From: Methanoculleus frigidifontis
GTDB lineage: Archaea; Halobacteriota; Methanomicrobia; Methanomicrobiales; Methanoculleaceae
DNA length: 64,000 nt
Assembly (NCBI RefSeq): GCF_030464345.1
Contig: NZ_VCYH01000001.1
Coordinates: 556,107-620,106 of the forward strand
Direction: 5' to 3'
Below, piece after piece: positions 45,124 through 54,036 of the stretch (the first letter of the stretch is position 1; the number at the start of each line of letters is the position of its first letter). The notes under the pieces were generated by a model. The model saw nothing but the letters and a program-made list of their open reading frames with translations, was not told where the DNA came from and did no database searches. The position numbers were made by a program, and so were the translations under genes.

Positions 45124-45315
45124 CGGGCGGGCTGAAGCACCGAAAAATGCCGGGATCGTGGGAGAGAAACTCCGGCAGTTGCTTTTGCACGCTCACTGAC
45201 TGCAGGTCGCCTCCGGGATCGGGACTTTCGCGGCGGGAACCCACGTATCACCCGCGTCCTCTCTGGCGAGCAGTTTCGCAGGTGAGGGTTTCGTCATCGG
45301 GACGATCCCCGGTCG

Positions 45316-45843
45316 TTACGCCGCAGGAACCGCCAGCGCCCGGGCGATGCCGTCCGCCCACGCCGCAATATCGTCCCAGTCCCGAAAGTCCCCTTCAGGA
45401 AGGAGGTCGCGGCCGGCGGGAAGTTTTCGGATCATCCGGTGCCCGAACCCGAGCTGTGCCGGGTCGAGCGCCCCGAAGAAGACGCGGGTGTCCCGGGGGC
45501 GGACCGCCTCACGGAGCTCGCCGATCTCCTCGGGCTGGAGCTCGGGATCGTCGAGCGATTCTGTCCCGGCCGGAAGGTGTAGCGGCCCGCTCGAAAAAAG
45601 CCAGACCGGCCGGTCCGCGAGAACGGCACGGTTCTGCCGCACAAACTCCGTTGCCTCCCGCAGCCAGTGCCCCATATAGACGCCGCTCCCTACCACGACG
45701 GCGTCGTAGTCTCTAGCCCGCGGCGCCGCACCGACGCTTGCGGCCTCCGCTTCCATCCCCTGGTGCCGGAGTTTTTCGGCGATGAACTCTGCAATCTCCC
45801 GGGTCGACCCGTACTTGCTTGCATAGACGACGAGTGTCTTCAT
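45316..45843 (-). CDS. Flavodoxin-domain protein (HemG-like)
   Basis: 175 residues from ATG 45843, six bases after GGAGG; a longer frame upstream has no start signal. It opens MKTLVVYASKYGSTREIAEFIAEKL, the FMN-phosphate loop of flavodoxins (TLVVYxSxYGxT). The Flavodoxin_5 group includes HemG protoporphyrinogen oxidase and menaquinone-dependent reductases. Later motifs (DAVVVGSGVYMGHW; FSSGPL) place the isoalloxazine loops. It is likely an FMN electron carrier or reductase. Confidence 0.8.
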   Translation of the reverse strand: MKTLVVYASKYGSTREIAEFIAEKLRHQGMEAEAASVGAAPRARDYDAVVVGSGVYMGHWLREATEFVRQNRAVLADRPVWLFSSGPLHLPAGTESLDDPELQPEEIGELREAVRPRDTRVFFGALDPAQLGFGHRMIRKLPAGRDLLPEGDFRDWDDIAAWADGIARALAVPAA

Positions 45844-46070
45844 CTGGATCCTCCCCTCTCTCGTGGGTAGAAGAGTGATTGATCCCCCCCGGGTCATAAG
45901 GGTAATGGATGCCGGTTCCGGCGCATCCCGGTGAGGGATGGGGCAAAGGTGACGTGGCGGTGATTCCGCACGGGATATTTCACACTCCTTTTCCCCTCCG
46001 GGCTGCATCTCTCCGCCGGGAGAGATCGGCGATGAGGGGAACTGCATCCGTTGCACGGACAGGGGAGCTT

Positions 46071-46310
46071 TTAACCGGGACTGCTACCGCCCATCTCCCT
46101 GGCAAACTTCCTGGCGGCATCGATATCGGCGCTGTCCGGGTGGCCGTGGCTGAAGAGCAGGGCCACCTGACCTTTGCAGAAATACCTCCCGATAACGTCG
46201 GCACCCTTCTCTTTCACGGCCGCCTCCATGACCGTTACCGTTGCGACCCCTTCGGGAGAGATGATGCCGGGGAGGTCGGGCGGTCTTGCGCCGCTCTTGC
46301 CCCCGTCTTC
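46071..46310 (-). pseudogene. Flavodoxin C-terminal fragment
   Basis: The reading frame for ISPEGVATVTVMEAAVKEKGADVIGRYFCKGQVALLFSHGHPDSADIDAARKFAREMGG resembles the final third of flavodoxins. No matching N-terminus follows upstream; the frame instead runs into non-homologous sequence near 46310. A truncated relic, near another relic. Confidence 0.5.
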
Positions 46311-46492
46311 TGGTATTTCCGGCGGAACAGCACCCGGGATCCACGTTGCAGCCCTCCAGCACAATCGGTCAGGGAGTCTCCAAATACGATCCTCCGTTCG
46401 ATACAGGGCTCTTAACACCGTTCAATGCTTGCGGAGCAGCGGTGACCGATCGCCGAAAGCGGCGATCGCATCCGAAAAAAGAAGCGTATCTC

Positions 46493-46760
46493 TCACCACA
46501 CGTATCTCCCGCACCAGGTGATCTCGCGGTTGAAGAGGTCGAGCACCTGCCCGGGTTCGCCCGGGAAGTGGCCGGCCCGCGGGTAGACGACCCGCTCGAC
46601 CGGGACGCCCCGTTTCCAGAGGGCGTCGTAGAACTCCTGCGCCTGGTCGAGCGGCACGCGGATAGCCTCCTCGCCGTGCAGGATGAGGGTCCGGGTGGTG
46701 GCGTTCTGCACGTAATATACAGGAGAACGGCCGACGGAGAGGGGGGTGTTCCCCTTCAAA
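46493..46760 (-). pseudogene. Prolyl oligopeptidase (S9) C-terminal fragment
   Basis: In the frame ending at 46493 the sequence SPVYYVQNATTRTLILHGEEAIRVPLDQAQEFYDALWKRGVPVERVVYPRAGHF matches the end of S9 peptidases (beta strand, HGE loop, catalytic His in AGH). The Asp expected in the HGE-D-RVP motif reads Ala. Upstream residues are unrelated. It is a 5'-truncated relic lying end to end with the flavodoxin relic and the transglutaminase gene. Confidence 0.6.
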
Positions 46761-46781
46761 CCCGCTCCGCATGCACGAGCC

Positions 46782-48293
46782 TTACGTGTCGACGGCAATC
46801 AGGTCGACGCTGAAATATACGGCACTGAACAGGTCAATATCATACGCCGCCGTATCCGAGACGACCGCCGGACGCTGCATGACCACCCTCGTGGCGACGG
46901 CATCGTCCGGAAGAGCCGGATCCATCGGCACATCGACCCGCTTCTGGATGACGAAGCGGGCGGGATCGAGGTTATGGCCGTAGTACTCCTGCAGCTGTGC
47001 CCGCTTCTCGTCGGGGATGGCGAACCATTCCCCGGCCTCGGCCAGCGTCAGATCGGTTGGTACCCATCCGTAGCCAGGCACGAAATACTGCGCCCAGAAA
47101 TGGCAGCTCGGCGTCTCCGTTACCAGCATCTGGTACCCGCCGATGGCGCGTGCGGGAATCCCGACCGCCCGGCAGAGTGCAGCGAAGAGCATGCTCTGCG
47201 TGCCGCAGTCGCCGTGACCGGTCTCGAACATGTAGGTGGACTCCGCCACATGCGGTTCGCGGACGTCGAGCGAGACATGCGGTACGTGGCTGTAGGTATA
47301 GGTCGATAGTACGTAGGCGTAGATCCTCTGCGCCATGCGGTACGGGTTCGTCTCGTTTCCGACGATCTCGCGTGCCTTCGCCCGGATCGCGTCCGTGATC
47401 TCGATGTTCCGTTCGGATGCCGTATACAGCAGGTATTCGGGATCGCTCGTATTGTACTCGCCGACCGCTGCCGGGTCGACGGTGAAGTACTGCTCGTAGG
47501 AGGTAAAGCCGATATCGGCGGTGAGCACCAGGTCGCCGCCGACCTTCCCGCCCGGGATCTCATAATAGACGTAGCCGACATCACCGGTGGTGAACGGCCC
47601 CTTCACGATGTATTCCGGATACGAAAGGCTCGTGACGGTGACGTTTTGCTGCGACCCGGTCTCGACCGGAAGCGGGAACCAGATCCGTATGATCCCGGTC
47701 GACGGGAGGTATTCGTGCGGGATCGCAAGGGTCTCGGTACCCTGGTAGCGCACCGGGCTTCCGTAAGGCCCGGTCTCCGACCGGTTCCCGGAAAGCGCCC
47801 ATCTGCCGACGACATCCATGTCGACCGACGTGCCTTCAACCTCCCGCCTCAGCCCGGGATGTGCGGAGAGGTAGTTCTGGACAGCGTCGTAGTACAGGGT
47901 CTCGTTCTCAGAAACGATCGTCTGGACGCCGGTCTCCAGCCAGTCCCTGATTGCCTGCTCCGCCAGGTCGGGAAATGCCTCCCGCATGGCCGCTGCCGCA
48001 GCAGACCGGTTCAGCGAGTACTCCACGTAAGTCCTGAACGCCCGGAACATGGCGTCGCGGGCTTTCTTTGCCCCCTCGGCATCGCCGGCGGCTGCGTAGA
48101 GGGCGGAGGCTTCGGAGAAGGTCTTCTCGGCGATGCGGTAGTTGCCGGCCGCATATTCGTCCAGGCCGCGGGCGTATGCCTGATCGGCCGGCGAAGCCGC
48201 GGCTGTGGCGGACGGTGTCCCGGTGCATCCCGCCGTGAGGGTGAGGAGAAGAGCGGATACGACCAGAAGGGTGATACTTGACGAGTATCGCAT
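46782..48293 (-). CDS. Transglutaminase-like lipoprotein
   Basis: 503 residues from ATG 48293. Lipoprotein signal with lipobox LTAGC (Cys23), so it is outside the membrane. A helical region (about 30-115) resembling a tetratricopeptide-like or coiled segment precedes a central beta-sandwich. The transglutaminase-like core has Cys in GHGDCGTQSM, His in SCHFWAQYF and Asp in WVPTDLTL, the papain-like triad. In archaea such domains often act as proteases or peptide-bond modifiers. It lies downstream, same strand, of a DUF3821 surface protein. Confidence 0.85.
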   Translation of the reverse strand: MRYSSSITLLVVSALLLTLTAGCTGTPSATAAASPADQAYARGLDEYAAGNYRIAEKTFSEASALYAAAGDAEGAKKARDAMFRAFRTYVEYSLNRSAAAAAMREAFPDLAEQAIRDWLETGVQTIVSENETLYYDAVQNYLSAHPGLRREVEGTSVDMDVVGRWALSGNRSETGPYGSPVRYQGTETLAIPHEYLPSTGIIRIWFPLPVETGSQQNVTVTSLSYPEYIVKGPFTTGDVGYVYYEIPGGKVGGDLVLTADIGFTSYEQYFTVDPAAVGEYNTSDPEYLLYTASERNIEITDAIRAKAREIVGNETNPYRMAQRIYAYVLSTYTYSHVPHVSLDVREPHVAESTYMFETGHGDCGTQSMLFAALCRAVGIPARAIGGYQMLVTETPSCHFWAQYFVPGYGWVPTDLTLAEAGEWFAIPDEKRAQLQEYYGHNLDPARFVIQKRVDVPMDPALPDDAVATRVVMQRPAVVSDTAAYDIDLFSAVYFSVDLIAVDT

Positions 48294-48499
48294 AAAATAA
48301 AGAAAATATAGTCGAGATGGATTAACCTTCCTTTTTGAAATCCCCGCGGGCGCAGAGGAGCCGGGAGAATTTCCAAGTACGATCCGGCTGCGGAAACGGA
48401 GTGCATACAAACCGACGAAGGGTAGCATACCCGGCACCGGACTATTCCCGTATCTGCAACTTCGCGAAGACCGCTTTTCTGACGGCAAGGAACAGGATC

Positions 48500-49960
48500 T
48501 CACCGATCGGCCGTATCCGGGGAGTCGGCGATCCGGAACGTGACCTCTGCAAAGGTGTCGTCGACAGCGGGTGCGTTGAAGGCATCCTTCAGCGCAGCCT
48601 CCGCATCGGACGGGGTCAGACCCTCCAGGCTGACCGGCGCCCTGCCGGGCTCGCTGATGGAACCCGGGGGCACGAAGCGGACACTCTGCTCGCTGTCCAT
48701 CATCGGGTGCTGGATGACGGCGTCATACCGACCGGGAGCCAGACGGGCGGTCTCGGGCGGGCTGAGGGTGTAGGCAAAGGTGCCGTTCGCCGCGACGCCC
48801 GCAGGATCGCTGAAGACGCGGAGGTTCTGCCCGAATATCCAGACATAGACGTTCCCCGGGTTTCCCGAGGCGTTGCCGGAGATGACGAGCGGATCGCCCG
48901 GGGCGACCGACGCGGTCACCGTCGGCATCGCAAAGATGACGCCCACCACGGCGTGCTGCGCACGGTTTGCGGCATCCCGGGGTTCCGGCGTGGCATGAAC
49001 TGCATAGATGCCGGGATCGATCACCGCGTGGAGTGCGGCGGTGTCCCACCGGTACTCCCAGGTATCGTTGGCCTCGACGAAGACCCTGGTGAAGGTCGTT
49101 GCATTGCCGTCCGTCACTGGACAGCCCATATCGAGCCGTTCACCGTTCCCGAGGTTCGGCCCGGTCAGGAAGAGATACAGGGCAGTGCCGCCGTCGCATG
49201 TCCCGTTGAGCACGATTTCGTCACCGAGAGCATAGGTGCCGGAACCCGAGACGTTCACCGTGATGGTGATCCGGGCGGGGTCGAGGACCTCGAACCTGAC
49301 GGTGTTCGAGTCATACTCCTTGCCCGCAAGGCCGGTTCCGTCCGTCCAGACCGCCCGGGCGGTGTAGGTGCCCGGTTCGGCACCGGCAAGGTCGATGCCG
49401 GGGATAAAGAGCATCGACGCACGGACGGGAACCGACGAGAGGTTGCGGCCGCCGAAGGAGGTCACCGTTGTGCCGTTCGGCAGGGTGGTCTCGATGGCCA
49501 CCGAGGCAGACGGCGGCCCGCCGTGGAGTCCGTTCAGGTTATTCTCGAGCCTGAATGCAAGCGGACGGTCGCGGGTAACGGAGATGCCGTCCACGGAGTT
49601 TGCGGTATCGTTCAGGACGATGTCAAGGGTCACGGACGGAACGTCGACAACGACGAACGGGCTGCCGGGAACCGGGCCGGCCGCATCCTGCGCCGCATAG
49701 GTGCCGGTGACCGTGCCGACGTCCGCCGCACGGAGGCCGAAGTTGTCCGGGTCCGTCACAGTGATGCTGTTGTCGGGGTGGACGAGGCGGGCGACCGCCG
49801 GGTCAAGCCCGGTCAGATCGAGGCTCTCCTCACCGACGTAGATGGTATCGCCGCTCTGAATGCCCTTCAGCCCGACCCGCGCTGCAGCGGGGGCACAGAG
49901 AAGACCCACTATGACCAGGAGAATAGAGCCGACGATGAGCGACGTTCGATACGATCCCAT
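48500..49960 (-). CDS. DUF3821 surface (S-layer-like) protein lacking the usual C-terminal anchor
   Basis: 486 residues from ATG 49960 (GGTGG seven bases upstream). It has a signal peptide (SLIVGSILLVIVGLLCAPAAA) and DUF3821-type repeats: SGDTIYVGEESLDLTG, ITVNVSGSGTYALGDEIVLNG, NDTWEYRWDTAALHAVIDPG and PGDPLVISGNASGN. Family members are large secreted beta-rich proteins of Methanomicrobiales ending in a threonine-rich stretch and PGF-CTERM anchor. This one stops soon after VDDTFAEVTFRI, so the terminal domain and anchor are missing; it may be truncated or released. Transglutaminase gene downstream on the same strand. Confidence 0.8.
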   Translation of the reverse strand: MGSYRTSLIVGSILLVIVGLLCAPAAARVGLKGIQSGDTIYVGEESLDLTGLDPAVARLVHPDNSITVTDPDNFGLRAADVGTVTGTYAAQDAAGPVPGSPFVVVDVPSVTLDIVLNDTANSVDGISVTRDRPLAFRLENNLNGLHGGPPSASVAIETTLPNGTTVTSFGGRNLSSVPVRASMLFIPGIDLAGAEPGTYTARAVWTDGTGLAGKEYDSNTVRFEVLDPARITITVNVSGSGTYALGDEIVLNGTCDGGTALYLFLTGPNLGNGERLDMGCPVTDGNATTFTRVFVEANDTWEYRWDTAALHAVIDPGIYAVHATPEPRDAANRAQHAVVGVIFAMPTVTASVAPGDPLVISGNASGNPGNVYVWIFGQNLRVFSDPAGVAANGTFAYTLSPPETARLAPGRYDAVIQHPMMDSEQSVRFVPPGSISEPGRAPVSLEGLTPSDAEAALKDAFNAPAVDDTFAEVTFRIADSPDTADR

Positions 49961-50195
49961 GGACATCCACCACTCTCGAGAGAACCTGACCGGGGAAGAG
50001 CGGGAGGCACCGCCTGCGTGCCGCGGCAGGAGTAGCATGATTACATCGGGATATCCTATTAATGCGTTCCGAAGTTCCTGCCGTGTTGACTAACTCCGGT
50101 CACTCGACCACAAAAGTGAAGGTGACGGCCGCCCCTGCTGCCCCTCCATGGCTCAGAACGAACGCTGGGGACGACCGTGCCCTGACACTCGCGAC

Positions 50196-50511
50196 TGGAG
50201 TATATAATGAGCGGCTGGTTCGGCGGGGTGAACTCTCCATCGCGCTTGACTTCATCGGTCGGTGGGACGACCTGCTTGCGGAGATGAATGCCGGGAAGCG
50301 CGGCCGTCCGTATCAGTATCCGGAACCGTTCATCGCATGGATGGCCTGCATCCACACCTTTCTCCTGATGCCCTACCGCCGGATCCAGCAGATAGACCTT
50401 CCCTGAAGGTCACTCCCGAGCTCCTTGCCGAGGACGTGATCATTGCCGTTGACAGCACCGGGATTACCGTCACGAACCGGGGTGAGTGGATGCGGGAGAA
50501 GTGGAAGGTCA
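50196..50511 (+). pseudogene. IS5-like transposase relic (deleted and frameshifted)
   Basis: Translation from about 50196 reads VYNERLVRRGELSIALDFIGRWDDLLAEMNAGKRGRPYQYPEPFIAWMACIHTFLLMPYR, then RIQQIDL; about 30 family residues are deleted, and a missing T near 50397 shifts the frame so that VTPELLAEDVIIAVDSTGITVTNRGEWMREKWKVR continues elsewhere. That block contains the first DDE Asp (VDST). The end runs into HicA-like sequence at about 50512. Confidence 0.7.
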
Positions 50512-50670
50512 GGCGCCCACATCGCACTCGCCCGCAGCAATCCGGACGGCACAACGACGCCGCTCACAATGCCGAATCATCCGAAACTCAAAGGTTCTAC
50601 CCTGCGAACCATCTGTACGCAGGCGGGAATTGCGTGCGAAGAGTTCCTGCGGATCTATGAGCAATTGTAA
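50512..50670 (+). pseudogene. HicA toxin C-terminal fragment
   Basis: The frame reading GAHIALARSNPDGTTTPLTMPNHPKLKGSTLRTICTQAGI matches the second half of HicA toxins (GSHI, then the PNH motif with catalytic-region His). The N-terminal half is missing and the join to the transposase relic is direct, so this is a relic. No HicB partner is seen. Confidence 0.65.
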
Positions 50671-50724
50671 AGAGCAGATCTATCATCGGCGGCCGAGATG
50701 GTAACGGTGCGCGATGCGACCAGG

Positions 50725-50855
50725 CTACGCCGCCTCTTCCCGGATCATCGCCTCTGCCGCGACAGAAATATACTTCACCGCTTCTCCGATGGTGATGAGC
50801 CTCGGCACGGCGGCATCGAGGCGCATGTGATCGCCGACAAACTCCTCAAACTCGG
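50725..50855 (-). pseudogene. DUF86 (HEPN) toxin N-terminal-half fragment
   Basis: EFEEFVGDHMRLDAAVPRLITIGEAVKYI is the typical DUF86 helix pair around the GEAVK motif. The catalytic RxxxxH region that should follow is absent because of a stop. It abuts a DUF1016 fragment. Confidence 0.55.
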
Positions 50856-51000
50856 CTGACGGTATCCGGACCCATACCCGGCTATCAATTCTTTCGATAC
50901 TGTCGAAAGAATTCTCTTCCCGTATGGCGCTCGTTCTTTCTTGAGAACGTCCCTGCCGATTCGGTCGCCGATATGCCAGTACAGCAGGCCGACGTGCATG
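50850..51000 (-). pseudogene. DUF1016/YhcG nuclease N-terminal fragment
   Basis: VGLLYWHIGDRIGRDVLKKERAPYGKRILSTVSKELIAGYGSGY matches the N-terminal domain of DUF1016 (YhcG) nucleases (LYWxIG ... YGKxIxxxLSxEL). No nuclease domain follows. It overlaps the DUF86 fragment's end in another frame, giving a junction near 50850. Confidence 0.55.
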
Positions 51001-51313
51001 CTCGAGCCGCTCATGCCGGAGGGCATACTCCGGAGAAACGGTACATGCGAAAGAGCACGAGAAAACGGTAGTGATCCTGACTGCAGCATGGCGGAACGTG
51101 ACCGGAGGAGATCTCGCCGGACAGTTCACGGCACGTGAGCCGGCACGAGGAGGTGTCGTGCTCTGCATCATGAACGGCCATAGCCTCTATCACGATCTCG
51201 AGGGGCGACGCACGAAGATCGGCGAGGAGCAGTGAGCGTGACGGTATCGTGTACCATGGCATCGTTGAACGCAGCCGGATCCGTCTGCAGCGATTCCTGC
51301 AGTTCTTCTTCCG

Positions 51314-51397
51314 TCAGGTTCGCGGCCGCTCCCCGGCCCATCGCCACTCCTCCTCGAGGAGAGCACGCCCGGTCTCGCGGTCGACGAACTCCCTCAT
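51314..51397 (-). pseudogene. Archaeal ATPase N-terminal stub
   Basis: A 27-residue frame MREFVDRETGRALLEEEW that resembles the start of archaeal P-loop ATPases of the DUF234 type (FVDRExELxxLEEEW), cut by a stop before the Walker A loop. A 18-bp palindrome lies 10 bases upstream of its ATG. Confidence 0.4.
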
Positions 51398-51406
51398 CGT
51401 GGTTCG

Positions 51407-51424
51407 TACTCATCTAGATGAGTA
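51407..51424. promoter_or_regulatory. 18-bp perfect palindrome
   Basis: TACTCATCTAGATGAGTA is a perfect palindrome immediately upstream of the ATPase stub. It has the size of a dimeric repressor operator. Confidence 0.5.
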
Positions 51425-52344
51425 TCAAGGGCTTCGCTCCCGGGCGGGAGGAATGGTGCTGAATTGCGTCCGGCCGTTCGATCGGAAGAGAGGATGGCGG
51501 ATGGTATGATGGCCGGAACGAATGCACCCCGGTAATTGCGGGTGGGGAGTCTCAGGTGAATGGGTACGATACAGAATTGGTTCAGTAACGTTTATATATC
51601 AGCAATCCGGGCTGAATCCTTCGAGAAAACGACCCTCACAGAAGCCCTCAGATGGACGATCTCGGGGCGGGCCATACCCAACATCGTCCGGGAATTACTC
51701 GCCCTCATATCGCCGCGATTGCCCTCTGATCCTGCCGTTTTTCGGGAATCGGAGTGATATGCTGCGGTAACTTTTCGTGAAGGGATTTGGGATCGGGGGC
51801 TTTCGGTAAAATCGGAAACCGGCGGGGATTTGGGGTTATTTTGGAGCGATAGGAGGGGAGGTTCCAGATCATCCTCTTGGTAGGCGATGGGAATGCAAAA
51901 ACAGCATGCTGCTAAGGAGCGTCCCTGACTGAGGTCGGATTCTAGTCTTCTCCAACCTCTGTTCATACAATGAACCTCCGTAGGGTTCTAGAACCGAGGT
52001 GGGACGTCATCCTACATTAAGGTAGTGTTCCCCAGTCAGGGCATGCAGCCGGCCGGGTAACGTTACCCGGGCATTTTTCTTTATGGGTAACGGTATTGGG
52101 TGTCTTTCGGCTGCTAACGTTACCGGATGAGATACCCATCCGGCTGTGGGGGAAAACCCTACCGGACAGACGCCGGTGATAATCCAGTTTATCGACCGAG
52201 TTTCTCCAGAATCTCCCATTTCAACTCCCGTGCGCCGGGAAAATCCCTGCAGAACGTGAGGGCTATCTCGACCCTGGCGAGGGCATCCTCCAGCACCTCA
52301 AGTGCAGCGGCGTACTTCAGAGACAAGGTGTTGCCGGCCTGTCC
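51425..52344. other. Intergenic stretch with repeat copy B and a palindrome
   Basis: Holds the dispersed repeat (51579-51817), an 18-bp palindrome at 52053-52070 (CCGGGTAACGTTACCCGG) followed by a T run, and a 7-bp-stem hairpin near 52124-52144. No supported gene is present. Confidence 0.45.
51579..51817 (-). repeat. Dispersed repeat of about 230 bp, copy B (inverted)
   Basis: On the minus strand this stretch aligns with 12192-12418, with best identity in the GGGCTTCTGTGAGGG core. It ends in GATATATAA followed by GTTACTGAACC, the counterpart of the TATA-like end of copy A. Confidence 0.65.
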
Positions 52345-52840
52345 TCATCGTCTCGTGTTGATATTTCTCAACGCAGCTTCCCGGTTGTCTTTTGCGAGAG
52401 GGTGATACGGGTCAATTTCGAGTGTCCGGTCAAAGCAGGTAAGGGCCTCTTTGTAGCGGTTGAGATTGGTGAGCGCAATCCCTTTGCTAAACCATGCGAC
52501 TGCGTTGTTCGGTTCGATCTTGAGTGCTCGGGCGTAGCAGTCGATCGCCTCTTTGTAACGGTCGAGGTTGTCGAGCATAAAACCGCGCCAGATCCATGCT
52601 TCTCCATTCTTCGGGTCATTTTCGAGCGCCTGCTCAAAGCACTGTATCGCCTCGTCGTAGCGCTTGAGCTTTCCGAGCGTGACACCTTTATCAAACCATG
52701 CAGCAGCATATCTCGGGTCGACCTCGAGCGCCTTGTCATAGCACTCGAGCGCCGCTGTATAACGACCCTGCTTACTGCTATCAGAACCTTTCGTATTCCA
52801 CTCCACAGCAGTATGAAATTCAGCAAGGGGGGATCTCCAT
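52345..52840 (-). CDS. Tetratricopeptide repeat protein, 3' part (frameshifted from 52820-53668)
   Basis: Coding-frame TPR units (KGSDSSKQGRYTAALECYDKALEVDPRYAAAW, LKRYDEAIQCFEQALENDP, LDRYKEAIDCYARALKIEP, LNRYKEALTCFDRTLEIDP), four repeats, ending INTRR. No start codon is convincing. Removing one base from the six-G run at 52827-52832 joins this frame to the upstream TPR gene and also creates a start MEIP with TAVEW, matching the N-terminus of the upstream protein. So it is either a second gene or the rest of one gene. Confidence 0.6.
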
Positions 52841-53668
52841 GGGAAAATTGGGGTTAATCTCACGTGCCCGGTTAAAGCAGGTGAGCGCCTCGCTGCGGCA
52901 CCCGAGGTTGTAGAGCGCGTTGCCTTTCCAGTACCATGCTCCATCATTGTCCGGCTCGATCTGGAGCACCCGATCATAGCACTCGACTGCTTGAGCATAG
53001 CGTTTCAGGTATCCAAGCGCTCCGCCTTTCCAGTACCATGCTTCTGCAAATTTTGGCATGAACCGGGTTGCCTGGTCATAGCAGGTGGCCGCTTTATCAT
53101 ACCAACCACCGTTGTAGAACAGGTCGCCCTTACTGTACCATGCGTATGCATAGCTTGGATCGATCTCAAGTGCACGGTCGTAACACTTGAGCACCTCGGG
53201 ATTGGGTCGTTCGAGAACGTAGAATTCCCTGCCGACGCTGTGCCATAAGTACGGGTCATTCGGGTTGATCTGGAGCACCCGGTTATAGCACTGGCTCTGC
53301 TCGTCGTCGAGTTCTTGCAGCAACTGTTCATCGTCCCAGTCAAATTCGTCATAGTCAAGGAGATGAACAATTTTAGTCGCAGTGCCTTTCCAGTACCATG
53401 CGTATGCATCATTCGAATTTACCTGAACTGCCTGGTCGATGCGTTCGAACACCCCACTGTCGCAGTCGAGGCATTCGATCGCCTCATCGGACCGGGCAAG
53501 TGCTTCGAGCAGCACGCATTTGCCAATGCGGGCGTATGCATTTTTCGGGTCAATAATGAGTGCCCTTTCGTAGCACTCGAACGCCTCGTCATAGCAGTCC
53601 AGATGGTGAAGATCAGAGCCCTCGCTACACCACTCCACAGCAGTTTTTCCCTCAATTGTTCTCGGCAT
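52820..53668 (-). CDS. Tetratricopeptide repeat protein
   Basis: 282 residues from ATG 53668, starting MPRTIEGKTAVEW. It contains about six TPR units of the W-x-KG ... A-xCYDRALEIDP form (for example AYAWYSKGDLFYNGGWYDKAATCYDQATRFMP). An acidic insert (DEFDWDDEQLLQELDDEQ) breaks the series. TPR proteins are scaffolds for protein assemblies. It ends NFPMEIPPC, then stop, at a G6 homopolymer beyond which the TPR pattern continues in another frame (52345-52840). Confidence 0.75.
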   Translation of the reverse strand: MPRTIEGKTAVEWCSEGSDLHHLDCYDEAFECYERALIIDPKNAYARIGKCVLLEALARSDEAIECLDCDSGVFERIDQAVQVNSNDAYAWYWKGTATKIVHLLDYDEFDWDDEQLLQELDDEQSQCYNRVLQINPNDPYLWHSVGREFYVLERPNPEVLKCYDRALEIDPSYAYAWYSKGDLFYNGGWYDKAATCYDQATRFMPKFAEAWYWKGGALGYLKRYAQAVECYDRVLQIEPDNDGAWYWKGNALYNLGCRSEALTCFNRAREINPNFPMEIPPC

Positions 53669-54036
53669 GTATTACGTTCCTCCGTTGCGTTTTCTGAAAC
53701 GCTGGATACCGGCCGTGATATCTGAAACTGCTCATGGATGTGCTGTACGATAGACCGATATCCTCGTATTGTTATTCGGTTGCTATAAGTGTGATGATTT
53801 TACTCTGAGTGATATCACAACAGTATAACAAAAAAAGAGATTTTTCGGAAAATTACAAAGATCTTGCGGTTTGATTATTCTACCTGGGGTGGAATTTACT
53901 GCGAAAGGTGGATTTAACCTCGAATTTAGGATTTTTTCTGATTTAGAGCTTATAAAATAGTCAAATGATTTTGATGTCCTTCCTTTCAGCGTCTTCTTGA
54001 GAAACATTTAATTAGAATTCTGAAAAATCCATTTTT
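53669..54036. other. AT-rich intergenic stretch
   Basis: No gene is supported. Base composition falls sharply here compared with the rest of the window and stays low through 54.9 kb. Confidence 0.5.

Noticed and set aside
45193..45297. 34-residue leftward ORF beyond the flavodoxin gene
   Set aside because: Too short, with no family, and only chance-level support beyond GC-biased codons.
50062..50195. N-terminal part of the 114-residue frame before the IS5 relic
   Set aside because: Residues before about VYNERL have no transposase similarity, so they were left out of the relic.
51020..51240. Plus-strand frame ending at 51237 (KEHEKTVVILTAAWRN) as a toxin-like remnant
   Set aside because: It vaguely resembles DUF4258-type proteins but has no start and no decisive motif.
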